Assembly: GCA_002189035.1 (NCBI GenBank)
Contig: NEEC01000009.1
Location: forward strand, 1,240,001-1,304,000
Source: Utricularia gibba
Lineage: Eukaryota > Streptophyta > Magnoliopsida > Lamiales > Lentibulariaceae
DNA: 64,000 bases
Direction of reading: 5' to 3'
Shown here in pieces: positions 21,346 through 31,723 of this stretch. The first letter of the stretch is position 1. The number at the start of each line of letters is the position of its first letter. The notes beneath the pieces are model-generated. The model made no database searches. It worked only from the letters and a program-made list of their open reading frames with translations, and had not been told where the DNA came from. Both the position numbers and the translations under genes were made by a program.

Positions 21346-24240
21346 TCACCGGGGCTTGCTTGATCTTCCTTTATCTTCCTTGTGCTTTTCTGTTAGATGT
21401 CCTTGCTGTCTATAGAAGAGAGTGAGGGCTGCAGAAACAAGCAATGCAGAGACTGCAAAAGCTGAAGATGCGTTGAGTTGCAGAGGACTCCTGTGCAGAC
21501 ATGCAGCAGATGTACTGCTTGACCATACTGATGCAAAATTTTCCCCGCTACGTTTACTACTGAAACATTAAGATTCTGTTAGAGGGATCATTCTGCACCG
21601 TATGTTAAAATCCAAGATAATCAACTGCAACCAAAGTTTTGGTTGCTCATACCGCAAGAGATTCTTGATTGATTTCCACCAATGCCTGGTTTCACTTCTG
21701 TCGCTCGAAGGCTGGTCTACATCGTCTTTACCAGATGTTTCTGGATGATGACCACAAGAAATCAACCTTAAGGAAAGATGAAGAAGAGTAGAAAATGTCT
21801 GAAAGCAGAGATATTGGCTCAGGCAGGAACCTCTGTATGTGGTTTTGGTGACCCCATGTTTCCTGATAGAAGCCAATTCTTCAACCAGTGCACGCTCAGC
21901 GTTGCTAGGAACAGCATAACACACTAGATTAGCAAAATAGGATTAAAAGATCACTCCAAATATCGAATATAAGTAAACCAGGAACTGCAAGTCAGGGATA
22001 AGGAATCCTCAAACGACTTTGTAAATACAAACCTCATCTTTTTGGGGATCTGAACATCCACAGTGAAGAAGTGATCGCCTCTAGAGGAAGGTCTTTTGAT
22101 GTTGGGCACACCCAATTGTGGCAGCTTCAGTTTTTGCCCAGGCTGAGTTCCGGCAGGGATCCTAAGATCCTTCACCCCTTCAACCGTCTGAACCTGTTTG
22201 CAGTAAATGATCGATCAAACCATGCATGTTACCAAAATTCTATATCTTCATGATTTTGCTGATTCAGCAAAACCTTTGTTCTGGTTACCTTCTTAACTGT
22301 CCCTAAGATGGCTTCTGTATAATCTACATCGATATTGGAGTATAGATTCATTCCATCTCTCCGAATTCCTTGTTTCTCTTCAATATGGACTACCAAGTAC
22401 AAGTCACCAGCTACACCCCTGCATCAACAAGCGCATGAAGAGAAGAACATGCCTTGATAAAGGAAAAGAAATCAGTAATTGGTGTAAGACAAAATCTCAC
22501 CTTTTGTTGTCAAAATTTCCTTCCCCTTGAATTTGGATTGTGGCTCCATCATCGATACCAGGTGGAACAGCCACCTCAATGTTCTGCTTTTTCTGAACAT
22601 GACCATGACCACTGCAACGACGGCAATGATCAGTAATTATCTTCCCGTCGCCACGACATTTTGAGCACGAAGTCACCTATATTCCACAGTAAATCATCTA
22701 TACAAAATGTCAAACAAAGATCTGGAATTGAAGTCAACTTTAAAAAAAAAAATTACAAGGAACAGAGGCCAAGCTTCTAAGATGTAGAATACCTGTGATA
22801 CTATTCCAAAGGGAGTCTCCTGTGTCATGACTTTCCTTCCTCTACCATCACATTCGACACACTTTTTTATACATCCACTGGACTTTGCACCCGTTCCTCC
22901 ACAATCATCACATGTCATCGTCCGTTGTACTTCCACGTCATACTTTCCTCCACAGATGGAATCATTAAACCTCAAATACACATCATTTCTACAAAATACC
23001 AAACGGTATGATCAGTATTGCGGATCAAAACATGAGTTTCTTATGACAGCCTACACAAGGATGCTTCAGATGGTATCCCCAAGACATTCTTTGATAACAA
23101 AGTAGACATTAACCCAAAGAAAGATGATTTTTCATCGAAACATGGCTAAAAAAAGCACAACAAGATTAATACCGAATGTCAAGATTCCCATTGCCCCTCC
23201 GTGCAGACCTGAAGAAGCCTCTTTGATCACCAGTTGATCCAAAAATGTCATTAGAGTCACCAAAGAACTCAGAAAAGATTTCGAAAGGATCCACCTGAAA
23301 CGTGCAGCTTAAGTTAAGCAGTTATGTTCCACTAAATATAAAGACTGAAGCATGTCGAGAAAAATGTACAGTGGAATCATAACTACCAGAAGAACTCATA
23401 TACAGGATCCAAACAAAATAAAGTTCCTATAAACGGATGAAGGGCCACTGTCTTACTCCTTGTGGACCAGCAGAGGAAGCGTCGAATTCTCCTTGAAGAC
23501 CCTCCTCACCATAACGATCGTACAAGGCTCTTTTCTCAGGATCCGATAATACCTATAAAAGCACTCTTTTCATGGAGAAAACTTACAGGATAGAAAAAAA
23601 AAAAATCAATGCCGCATATTTGTATGGGTAAAAAAGATGCTTAAAGGTCCTTATCATATACATAGAGAAATATAGTTGGCAAGCACAAGCAGGTAACAAA
23701 AAAAGGCAACTGGGGAGGGATATTATGAACCTCATATGCAGCAGCTATTTCTTTAAACTTTTCTTCAGCCCCTGGGGCCTTGTTCATGTCAGGATGATAC
23801 TGCATGCGGCAAAGAGATTTTAGCAAGATCAATGAATAGCGGCATCACTACAACAACATTACAATCGCAAGAAAATGCAAAAGATTTTACATAAACAGGG
23901 TGAATGAAGTACGTACCTTCCGAGCGAGTGAACGATAAGCTGATTTAATTTCTTGCAAAGATGCATTTCTTCCAACTTTGAGGACAGAGTAATAATCAGG
24001 CCTCTGGGCGGTTCTCGCGGCAGCCGCCGCAATAAATGAACCTGAATGGCGACGTTTGCCGTAGCTTGAGTCGTTGAAACTGGGAGTCGAAGAAATACCC
24101 TTGAAGGTGGGGAAAATTGTGGCGGAGAAACCCAAAGTCTTGAAATTGAGAGCAGATATATGATTTGTATTGAAAACCAATTTAGGGTTCACCCCAAGTG
24201 ATCTGATGGAGTGAACACCCTGGTTTTGCGATAATGTCAT
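21346..24240 (-). CDS. Plastid-type DnaJ (type I J-protein)
   Basis: Eleven exons (24240-23917, 23799-23731, 23552-23457, 23294-23173, 22988-22793, 22676-22501, 22418-22289, 22193-22033, 21904-21831, 21740-21653, 21559-21346) join in frame to 549 residues. An N-terminal Ser/Thr-rich extension of about 80 residues looks like a chloroplast transit peptide. The J domain starts at [10 protein letters not shown] and has HPD split across the first intron. A Gly/Phe-poor linker precedes the zinc domain with four CxxCxGxG repeats ([32 protein letters not shown]), then the substrate-binding C-terminal domains. Unusually for bacterial DnaJ, a tail ends in a hydrophobic segment [18 protein letters not shown] and a basic terminus. 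It resembles At3g17830. It would stimulate plastid Hsp70. The 90-nt intron 21830-21741 keeps the frame if retained. Confidence 0.9.
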
Positions 24241-25339
24241 CGCTTTCGACAACTGGGTACGAGCGAAACAAAAAGAGTCCAGCTCCGGAGTTCCCTTAGG
24301 GCATCCTATTGCCTTGTAAAATGAAGGAAAACCTGGTTCACCAAATGGAATAGGAAACTAGTAAAATCCTGGATATTCATTATTGAAGCTCCAAGTTATC
24401 CAGATAACTAAAAACCAAGTCTTGGAATTCAGAAGTCTCACCAAGGATTAAGTGCTCCTTTTTAATTTGCTATGGAACTAACTTTTCCTGATTCAATCAC
24501 AAAAAATATTAGTTTTTTGTATCCTAATCTCCAGTATCACACTTCACCTTGTCATGATAAAAGGAGCTTTGTCCAATAGAACAAAAGGAGCTTTTCAAAA
24601 AAGCTCATCCCCTACATCCAAAATCTGGGTATTCTGCTGGAGTCTTGGAGAGGAGACTGAGACAATTCCAACAAACATTGTTTATAAATATTTTTCCTTT
24701 GCATCTAGATTCTTGAGCAGTTTATTTGGAGAAAACTCACAGTTTCGAATGTCCTATTGGAAGTAATCAAACTCCATTTTTTTTTGTCAAATCCATAACT
24801 GCTATTGAATGAGAAACTTCAAACTCTGGAACTATTTGCTCAGAGACTGTGTTTTAGTGTGAGCGCCTTCATTTTTAGTTTACCCAAAGATCAAAGCACA
24901 GGGCTTTTCTCACCGTTCAGGACCCATCTGTTGACAACTTGCACATCTCTGCAAAACATCAGGCGCCATCTTCTTCTGCCGCAACATGACTCTTTAACAA
25001 ATATGCATGCACCAGATTGCCAAGAAAGAGTTGTTTATTCTGTCACCAAACATCATTTTAATATAAAAAAGGACTAGAGATATTGATCCTCCAGCGTTCC
25101 CACCGGAGCTTCTGGATAAATGATTTATTATTGTATTCACAACCATACAAGTCACTTGGATCGATTCAACATCATTAAGGCTCCACATGGGTTTCCATTA
25201 CAAGCCAACTTCAACGATTTCACACGGAAGAACGAAGCCCCGAAGCAGATTGGCTTGCACCATCTCTTCCTAGTCATCACGCATGATTCCCCTTTATCCT
25301 CTTCTACCTTTTTCTTCTAATTACTACGCTGCTTCAGCA
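24241..25339. other. DnaJ promoter and Nudix 3' flank
   Basis: About 1.1 kb of AT-leaning sequence with no supported coding frame. The side near 24240 is the DnaJ promoter/leader; the side near 25339 is the Nudix 3' UTR. Confidence 0.5.
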
Positions 25340-26299
25340 TCAGTAGTTTGAAGTAATGCATAGTTTTAGACCTTCTGCTCTGCATGAAGTGGGGAGATGT
25401 CCCACATCTGCTGCTGTTGGGCGATGGGTCAGTTGGCGGATGAATGCTTCCAGTGCTTCTTTCATCCATGATTGAGTACAAGCTTCCATCGCTTGTACAA
25501 CCGTCATCTGAGAAACATAACAAAGTTGTCGATAGTTGAAACGAGTCATCAACGGAGATTACATGTTCATCTTTGGTTGTGAACATGTAGCAGTGATTTA
25601 AAGCATACCCAAGTTCGTTGCCGGAGATCCTTCTCTGGCCATACGTCTAATTCTTCGGTGACAAACAAAGGGAACATAGATCCCATGTGAAACTTTTCTT
25701 GGCTTTTGCTCTTGAATGTCCATTCACCTAATTTTTCCTGTAAAGTAATCGACGAGCAAACGGCGTTTAAGATGGTGGATCAGGAACAAAGGAAACAAGA
25801 AAAAAACACAAGCCAAGGTCTTACACCAAGCTTTCCTATTACGCCAGCTTCCTCTAATGTCTCTCGTGATGCTGCCAATTCGATGTCCTCGTCTAGTTCC
25901 CAACCACCCTAATGATTTTTTGGGGTGAAACGGAGAATGTCAAATCAAAAGTTCACTATGTATTGCTAGTATGGAACAACACAAACTGATTGCTTCAGCT
26001 TCTTGCGAGAAAGATGAGGATCCAAAAGGTACCTTGGGGAACATCAACCTCGGGCTTTTCTGAGAGGTGATAAGAAGAACTTCTATGTCTTTAATTTCAG
26101 GGCCATGGACTCTATAAGGAATACACCTACAGGGAACAAATGGTCAGATAATTGATGAAAACAAAGGGGTGACCAATACAGAAACTGCAAGAAGAAAAAA
26201 GAGATTCTTTTATAACACATACCCAACAACCAGACGGCATCCCTTATCATACCGTTGCAAATGCCTTCCTGTACGTGAAATTAAAACAGGAGCCAACAT
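25340..26299 (-). CDS. Nudix hydrolase, NUDT12/13/17/18-like
   Basis: Five coding exons (26299-26223, 26126-26033, 25908-25825, 25737-25609, 25507-25340) join in frame to 183 residues. The start gives MLAPVLISRTGRHLQRY, matching the SRTGR-QRY opening of this plant clade; the preceding CAG is probably a 5' UTR acceptor. The Nudix box GGWELDEDIELAASRETLEEAGV fits GX5EX7REUXEEXGU, with all metal-binding glutamates present, and is carried on one 84-nt exon. CIPYRV and MFPK lie ahead of it, as in the family, and the tail has the TW and QAMEACTQSWMKEAL motifs seen in NUDT12/13/17/18. These enzymes hydrolyse nucleotide diphosphate derivatives, some in mitochondria or plastids, but the substrate cannot be inferred. 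The second intron-containing half is compact. Confidence 0.9.
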
Positions 26300-27374
26300 C
26301 TCGATCTGCATGAAGAAAACAACTAAACCTCTTCTCCCCCTTCTGTTAAAACCAGAAAGACCAAATATTTTTCCTCAAAAGACACCCCAAAGAAAACAAG
26401 GAACCCAGTTAGATGAAAGTTGCAGTGAAACAAACGATGTCCACTGATTTTTATAGAAGATAAATAGCTCGGTGATACTGCTGTCATATCTCATGATGTA
26501 TCACCACCCAAAATCAATGCGAGGGGGCCCCGACTCAACATGCGCACATTGTGTGTCTCTGTTACAAGGCAACATTGCAACACTAGAACGATCATGATAT
26601 GCTGGGATTCCCCCTGCACCATTGCAACTGTAAGTACAACCTTCGGTTACATGAATGATGAAACCATAAATAGTCTCGTTGCTCGTTGTAACAACTACAG
26701 TCCATACTTTCGAGTCGGCAGCAATCATTCCACCCACAAAAATTACCAAAATACCCCGACACAATCACATCAACTTTCATAAATGAGTGCGGGTTCCTTT
26801 CTAGAGCAGTCATAATGCCCTCCAATACCTCCCTTTTCAAATGAGGGATAAAAAGATGCCATACCTCTTCAATCTGTGGAAGGGGAAACAGCGATAAGAT
26901 TCTTCAATTCAGAATTATATGGCGTGCAAGTTTGATATTGACTGCTTCAGCATCCCTTTGCCCAACGTATCTTTTCTCTGATCTGCGCCGAATTTCGCGA
27001 CGAACACACATCGCGCCAACCAGTTGTGGCCACCCGACAGAAATATTTTTATCCACAGAAAAAAGCTAGAAGACAAGTTGAGAGCATCGAGAGCAGTGGG
27101 GGGGAGCTGGGAGAGACGCGTTTCGTCTTCTTCCTCACACCAAATTGGATATATTAGGCTTGAATTAGACTTGAAATGACCCGTATCCGGTGATAGCGGG
27201 CCTGAAATTGACAGGCCCATTGAGCCTACACGCAATTGGACCGGAACTAAAAAACCCTAATGAAATACGCCTGATTTTTTTTATATAAAGGTTTTTTTTA
27301 TGGAAAAGCCAAACAGAAACTGCATTTCAAAGAGCAAATGGTAGAAGCCAACGAGGTTCGATTCGAGGTGCTTT
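26300..27374. other. Nudix leader/promoter and GS1 3' flank
   Basis: No coding frame supported. An acceptor-like TGCAG just upstream of the Nudix start suggests a 5' UTR intron, so some of this stretch is probably transcribed. A telo-box-like AAACCCTAA stands near 27252-27260. The end near 27374 is the glutamine synthetase 3' UTR. Confidence 0.45.
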
Positions 27375-29319
27375 CTAGGGTTTCCAGAGGATGGTTGTTT
27401 CAGCAATCATGGCGGTCACCAGATATGGGTCCATGTTGGAAGCTGGTCTCCGGTCCTCGAAGTAACCTTTACCGGCCTGTTCGGTATCCCTTCCGACGCG
27501 AACAGAGGCTCCCCGGTTGGCCACACCCTGCAGACAGATGAGGTTCAAAATGGAGGTTTCTCGTCAGGGACAGGACGGGAGAATGTGGGATGATTATTAC
27601 CCATGAGAAGGTGTTGATGTCTGCTGTTTCATGTCTTCCGGTGAGACGGCGTTCGTTCCCCTCGCCGTAGGCAGCTATGTGATGCTTGTGCCTGAGACGA
27701 AGCTTTTCAATAGCATTCTTGATTACTTCGAAGCCTCCGTCTTCCCTCATGGACTTGGTGCTGTAATTAGTATGAGCACCAGCGCCATTCCAGTCACCCT
27801 AAGGTAAAGAAAGGTGGAGCTCTGATGCATTAGATAATAGACCAAGCTAGTAGGGCTGTAACTTTACTAGGAAAGGCGGTACCTTGATCGGCTTTGGGTC
27901 GAATGAGAGAACAACTCCGGCAATTTCTGTTATCCTCTGTTAACATAGAAACTTCATGAGACTGGAGCTTGATCTGGTAAATGTGCATGGTGCAGGATAA
28001 GTATGAAGGCTGTTCTTGCTGCGTACCTCGAGAATGTATCTTGCTACCCAGAGTTGATCACCGGCTGAGATTCCCACGGCAGGGCCGACTTGGAACTCCC
28101 ACTGATCAATGGGGAGCAGAACCGTAAGGATGTGTAATGGTCTCTTACAGAAATGTCATTCGTCACATGGAAGTAGCATTTTCACCTGGCCTGGCATAAC
28201 TTCCCCATTGATTCCACTGATGTTGATGCCAGCATAGAGACATGCTTTATAATGAGCATCTACAACATCGCGGCCAAAGGCCTTATCAGCCCCAACGCCA
28301 CAGTAGTAAGGACCCTGACATTTTCAAGAGCAGAAAACTAGGATCAAGCGGCAAGCTAATCTGATCAGAAAATAAGGGGGCGTTCGGAGCAGATTTGGAT
28401 GAGATAAGCACGAGTTACATTACCTGAGGGCTGGGGAATCCTCCCACCGGCCAGCCAAGTGGCCATTTCACATCTTTCTGAAGCAGAGTATACTCTTGTT
28501 CAATACCATACCTGTGTCAGTACACCCTCATCGTTAATATGACTCAGGGAAAGGTTGTCTGGAAGGATTGTTTGATTACCATGGCACCTCGGCCGCAACC
28601 TCTGGATGGCTAAAGATTTTCGCAGCCTCGAACCTTTTGTTCGTTGGAATAGGTTCCCCAGCTGGTGTGTAAGTATCACACATCACCTACAGATCACAAA
28701 TCAGAAGAAGAAAATGGCCATTTACTGGGAAATAGTGACAAACTAATAGATGAGTGATTCAGGAAAACATGCATACAAGAATGTGGTTTCCTCTCCTGAA
28801 TGGATCAGGGAAGATTGCTTGTGGGCTGCAAAGGAATAACAGCAGCAAAAAGCCTCTATGTAAGGCACTCAGACAACAATTATTAAGAAGCAACAACAGA
28901 CAGGTTGAAAGAGAAATCCTACTAGAGAATAACTTCGCTGTCCTCTCCAGGGGCTTGGCCTGTGCTAGAACCATCATAGTTCCATTTGGGAAGCTTTGAG
29001 GGATCAGAAACAGGGCCTGAAAGCGTCTGTTTCATGGAATAGATTGGCCTGATTCAGTGAAAAATGGCTACAAACCATGAAATTGTGTGTTCAGGCTGTG
29101 AACAGCAAATTCTTTACCCTGACTTTGCTTCGAAGGTCCAATCCAGATCCACCGATCCTGCAAACCGATGTGAGTGAAAAACCAAGCCATTTCATGAAGT
29201 CAAAACCCAACTTCCACGAAAAGAGACCAATTGACTCCAACTAACCATATGTACTCTGCAATCGTGCTATCAGTAACCTCTGTGAGATTCAGGTTGATGA
29301 GATCGCTGAGGGCAGTCAT
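27375..29319 (-). CDS. GLN1: Cytosolic glutamine synthetase (GS1)
   Basis: Eleven coding exons (29319-29246, 29157-29118, 29026-28923, 28825-28777, 28686-28580, 28511-28424, 28314-28186, 28101-28027, 27936-27883, 27798-27601, 27527-27375) join in frame to exactly 356 residues, the canonical cytosolic size. The protein begins [14 protein letters not shown] with no transit peptide and ends without the plastid GS2 extension. Visible signatures are [36 protein letters not shown], the ATP-binding loop [14 protein letters not shown] and the RPASNMDPY motif. It forms a decamer that condenses ammonium and glutamate with ATP to glutamine, for primary assimilation, senescence and photorespiratory recycling in the cytosol. 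It is divergent from the CHLM gene. All introns appear GT-AG and all exons keep frame. Confidence 0.97.
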
Positions 29320-30117
29320 TTTCCCTTCTCCCTATGAGCCCAGAAAGATCCCAAAACACCTCCTTTGTTATACTCCCTTTGCTTGAGGTTTGACACCTTA
29401 AAATGACAATGGAGAAAGGTGAGCTACTGGTCAAGGGCCATAATCTCATTCACCCTATTCACAGCTGTCATTCAAACTCAGCATATGGAAAGTTAGCATT
29501 TTTAGGAGGTATTACCAAAGAAAAACAATCACATGCCATGCACCGATTCAATACTGCGAATCTGGAGTCTTTTAAAACGTCGTCCTTATTAATTTCATTG
29601 CAGAAATATAGCCTTGCAGTCTTCCCATTTCTGTCCCTATGTGGAATTCCACCTCATCAAACTTCCGTAAAGCAAATTTGACGTCTAGTCAGTAGTCACT
29701 CGTTGCCGTGTGCCCTAATTTTGAGATTTTTAAAAAGTAATATAAAATATGCCATAAATTCTGATGTTTAATGAGAATACGTGTCGTCTATAACTACAAC
29801 TCGAGACTAAGCATGGGACACGGCGTTGGACACGTTGGACTGGGGCCCACTTCAGCCTTTTCCCGTTAATCTAAAACAGCCCACCCAAAAATCAGCCCAT
29901 CAAAAGGCCCAGCTCTTCAATGATTCGGGTGGGGGTAAATCGGTAATTGAGAAGGTGGTATATAATTTTCTTTTTAATTTAAAAGTGGGACGGGGCCCAC
30001 GTATGGACACGTCGGAGTATTCTATCGTCGTGAACCACCAGTTCAGGAGAACGGATGAGAGCTCGCCCGTAGTCTTCCCCCCGGCGTAAGCGGCGCAGAA
30101 GTAATAGAAGGGCGGTA
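29320..30117. other. Divergent promoter region, GS1 / CHLM
   Basis: About 800 bases between two start codons that point away from each other. No gene seen. Several ACGT-core motifs lie on the CHLM side, including ACACG near 29819, 29829 and 30007, plausible light or ABA elements but common by chance. Confidence 0.5.
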
Positions 30118-31139
30118 ATGGCGTATTCCTCGCTTTTAACTTCTGTACCTCACTTCACTCTTCCTAGATCTCGGTTCCAGCGCTTGGGCCGCCGCAACTT
30201 CTCTGTGTCGGCCGCGATTCCTCCGCTTCCCACGGCTGCCGAGGTTTCCGCAGCGTCCGATGCCCTCGATGGCGCTTCAATTGCGGCAATTGGAGGTGGG
30301 TCAGTGGCTGCTCTTGCCGCGGTGCTATCCCTTAGTGACCCAGAGAAGCGGCGGAAAATGCAGGCGGAGGAGGTGGGCGGAGGGGACAAGGAGGTCGTTC
30401 GCGAGTATTTCAATAACGATGGGTTTCAGCGGTGGCGGAGGATTTATGGAGATGGGGATGATGTTAATCGGGTTCAGAAAGATATTAGATTGGGGCACTC
30501 TAAAACCGTGGAGAATGTGATCAAGATGTTGTTGGATGAAGGGCCCTTGAATGGTATCACAGTCTGCGACGCTGGCTGTGGAACCGGCTCCCTGTCTATC
30601 CCGTTAGCCAAGGAGGGAGCTGTTGTGGCGGCCAGCGATATCTCCGCCGCCATGGTCTCAGAGGCTGAGAAAAATGTACTCCCCAATCCGTCTTTCAACT
30701 TTTATATTCCTTAAGATTCAACATTTACACACATGGTGCAGGCAATGGAAGAGCTTGGTAAAGAGAACTCACAAGGAACTGTGCTTCCAAGATTTGAGGT
30801 GAAGGATTTAGAGAGCTTACAGGGGAAGTACAACACAGTTGTTTGTCTAGATGTTCTGATACACTATCCTCAAAACAAAGCTGATGCCATGATAGCCCAT
30901 CTCACTTCATTAGCAGAGAGGCGTTTGATTCTTAGCTTTGCCCCAAAAACATTCTATTACGATCTACTTAAGAGGATCGGTGAACTGTTCCTGGACCTTC
31001 AAAGGCTACAAGGGCTTACCTCCATTCTGAAGCTGATGTGGAGAGGGCATTGAGAAAGGTGGGATGGAAGATCAGAAAGAGAGGTTTGACTACAACACAG
31101 TTCTATTTCTCAAGAATTGTTGAGGCTATTCCTGCATAG
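30118..31139 (+). CDS. CHLM: Mg-protoporphyrin IX methyltransferase CHLM (frame broken once)
   Basis: Two exons (30118-30675 and 30742-31139) carry nearly the whole enzyme, about 318 residues when the frame is followed. An N-terminal Ser/Arg-rich transit peptide is followed by a hydrophobic SIAAIGGGSVAALAAVLSL stretch and the SAM-binding motif VCDAGCGTGSL. The second exon has VVCLDVLIHYPQ and ILSFAPKTFYYDLLKRIGELF. After that the family expects PGPSKATRAYL, which is present one frame over from about 30992. The frame as given stops at 31053 with an unrelated tail, losing some 45 C-terminal residues. Adding one base at the CC run (30990-30991) restores the family sequence to the stop at 31139. 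CHLM methylates Mg-protoporphyrin IX in chloroplast membranes and is essential for chlorophyll synthesis, so an assembly error is more likely than a null gene. Confidence 0.9.
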
Positions 31140-31723
31140 CAGCTCACCTCAAGAGCAGAGTTTGAGTATTGCTTTCCCTGCTACTATTTCATTATACTGC
31201 GAACTGCAAGAGTCATGTAAAATTGCAGGAATCTAGGAAATGTGTGCCCAGGTCTCTCAGACCGTTGTCCAAAAATCTGAATTTTGGTTCCAACATGAAC
31301 TTTTTCCGTTAACTGAAAGCTGGGTACAGGTTCCAACTACAAAGCTTCGACTGACAACCGAACACTCTTGCGATCTGAAACACTGGAAATCAATCCCGTT
31401 ACAACCGGCGGTTTTGCAACGGAAAAAGATCCAGAGTTCAGACAATCTCTCGTCAAAGGTTGAGCTTCAGACCCAGACAGATGGGCCTGATAAGGAAAAC
31501 GGGCTGAATGATTTTAATTGGGCCTGGCCCTGTCAGTTGGTGGAAGGGCAATATATCGGTACTCATGGGCTCGGCCCTTGATTTTGGGCGGCTCAGGGAT
31601 TTCCACCAGTCGTGGAATTATCCGCCGCGGACTGAAAATATCCTGTGTTTGCTTTTGGGGGGAATTGCATGTGATCAACAAGTTTGGAATCGGATTTGGT
31701 CGTACTCGTAACTGAACTGAGAC
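31140..31723. other. Spacer between CHLM and glycyl-tRNA synthetase
   Basis: CHLM 3' UTR followed by the promoter and leader of the next gene. An open frame at 31240-31581 has no resemblance to known proteins, and in particular nothing like the WHEP segment that precedes many plant glycyl-tRNA synthetases. Confidence 0.55.

Noticed and set aside
21410-21429. miR156-like string AGAAGAGAGTGAG
   Set aside because: It lies antisense to the last coding exon of the DnaJ gene, has mismatches at the ends including the seed side, and no partner arm forms a precursor hairpin nearby.
31240-31581. Open frame upstream of glycyl-tRNA synthetase as a missing WHEP exon
   Set aside because: Its translation has no WHEP features and spans the likely CHLM 3' UTR.
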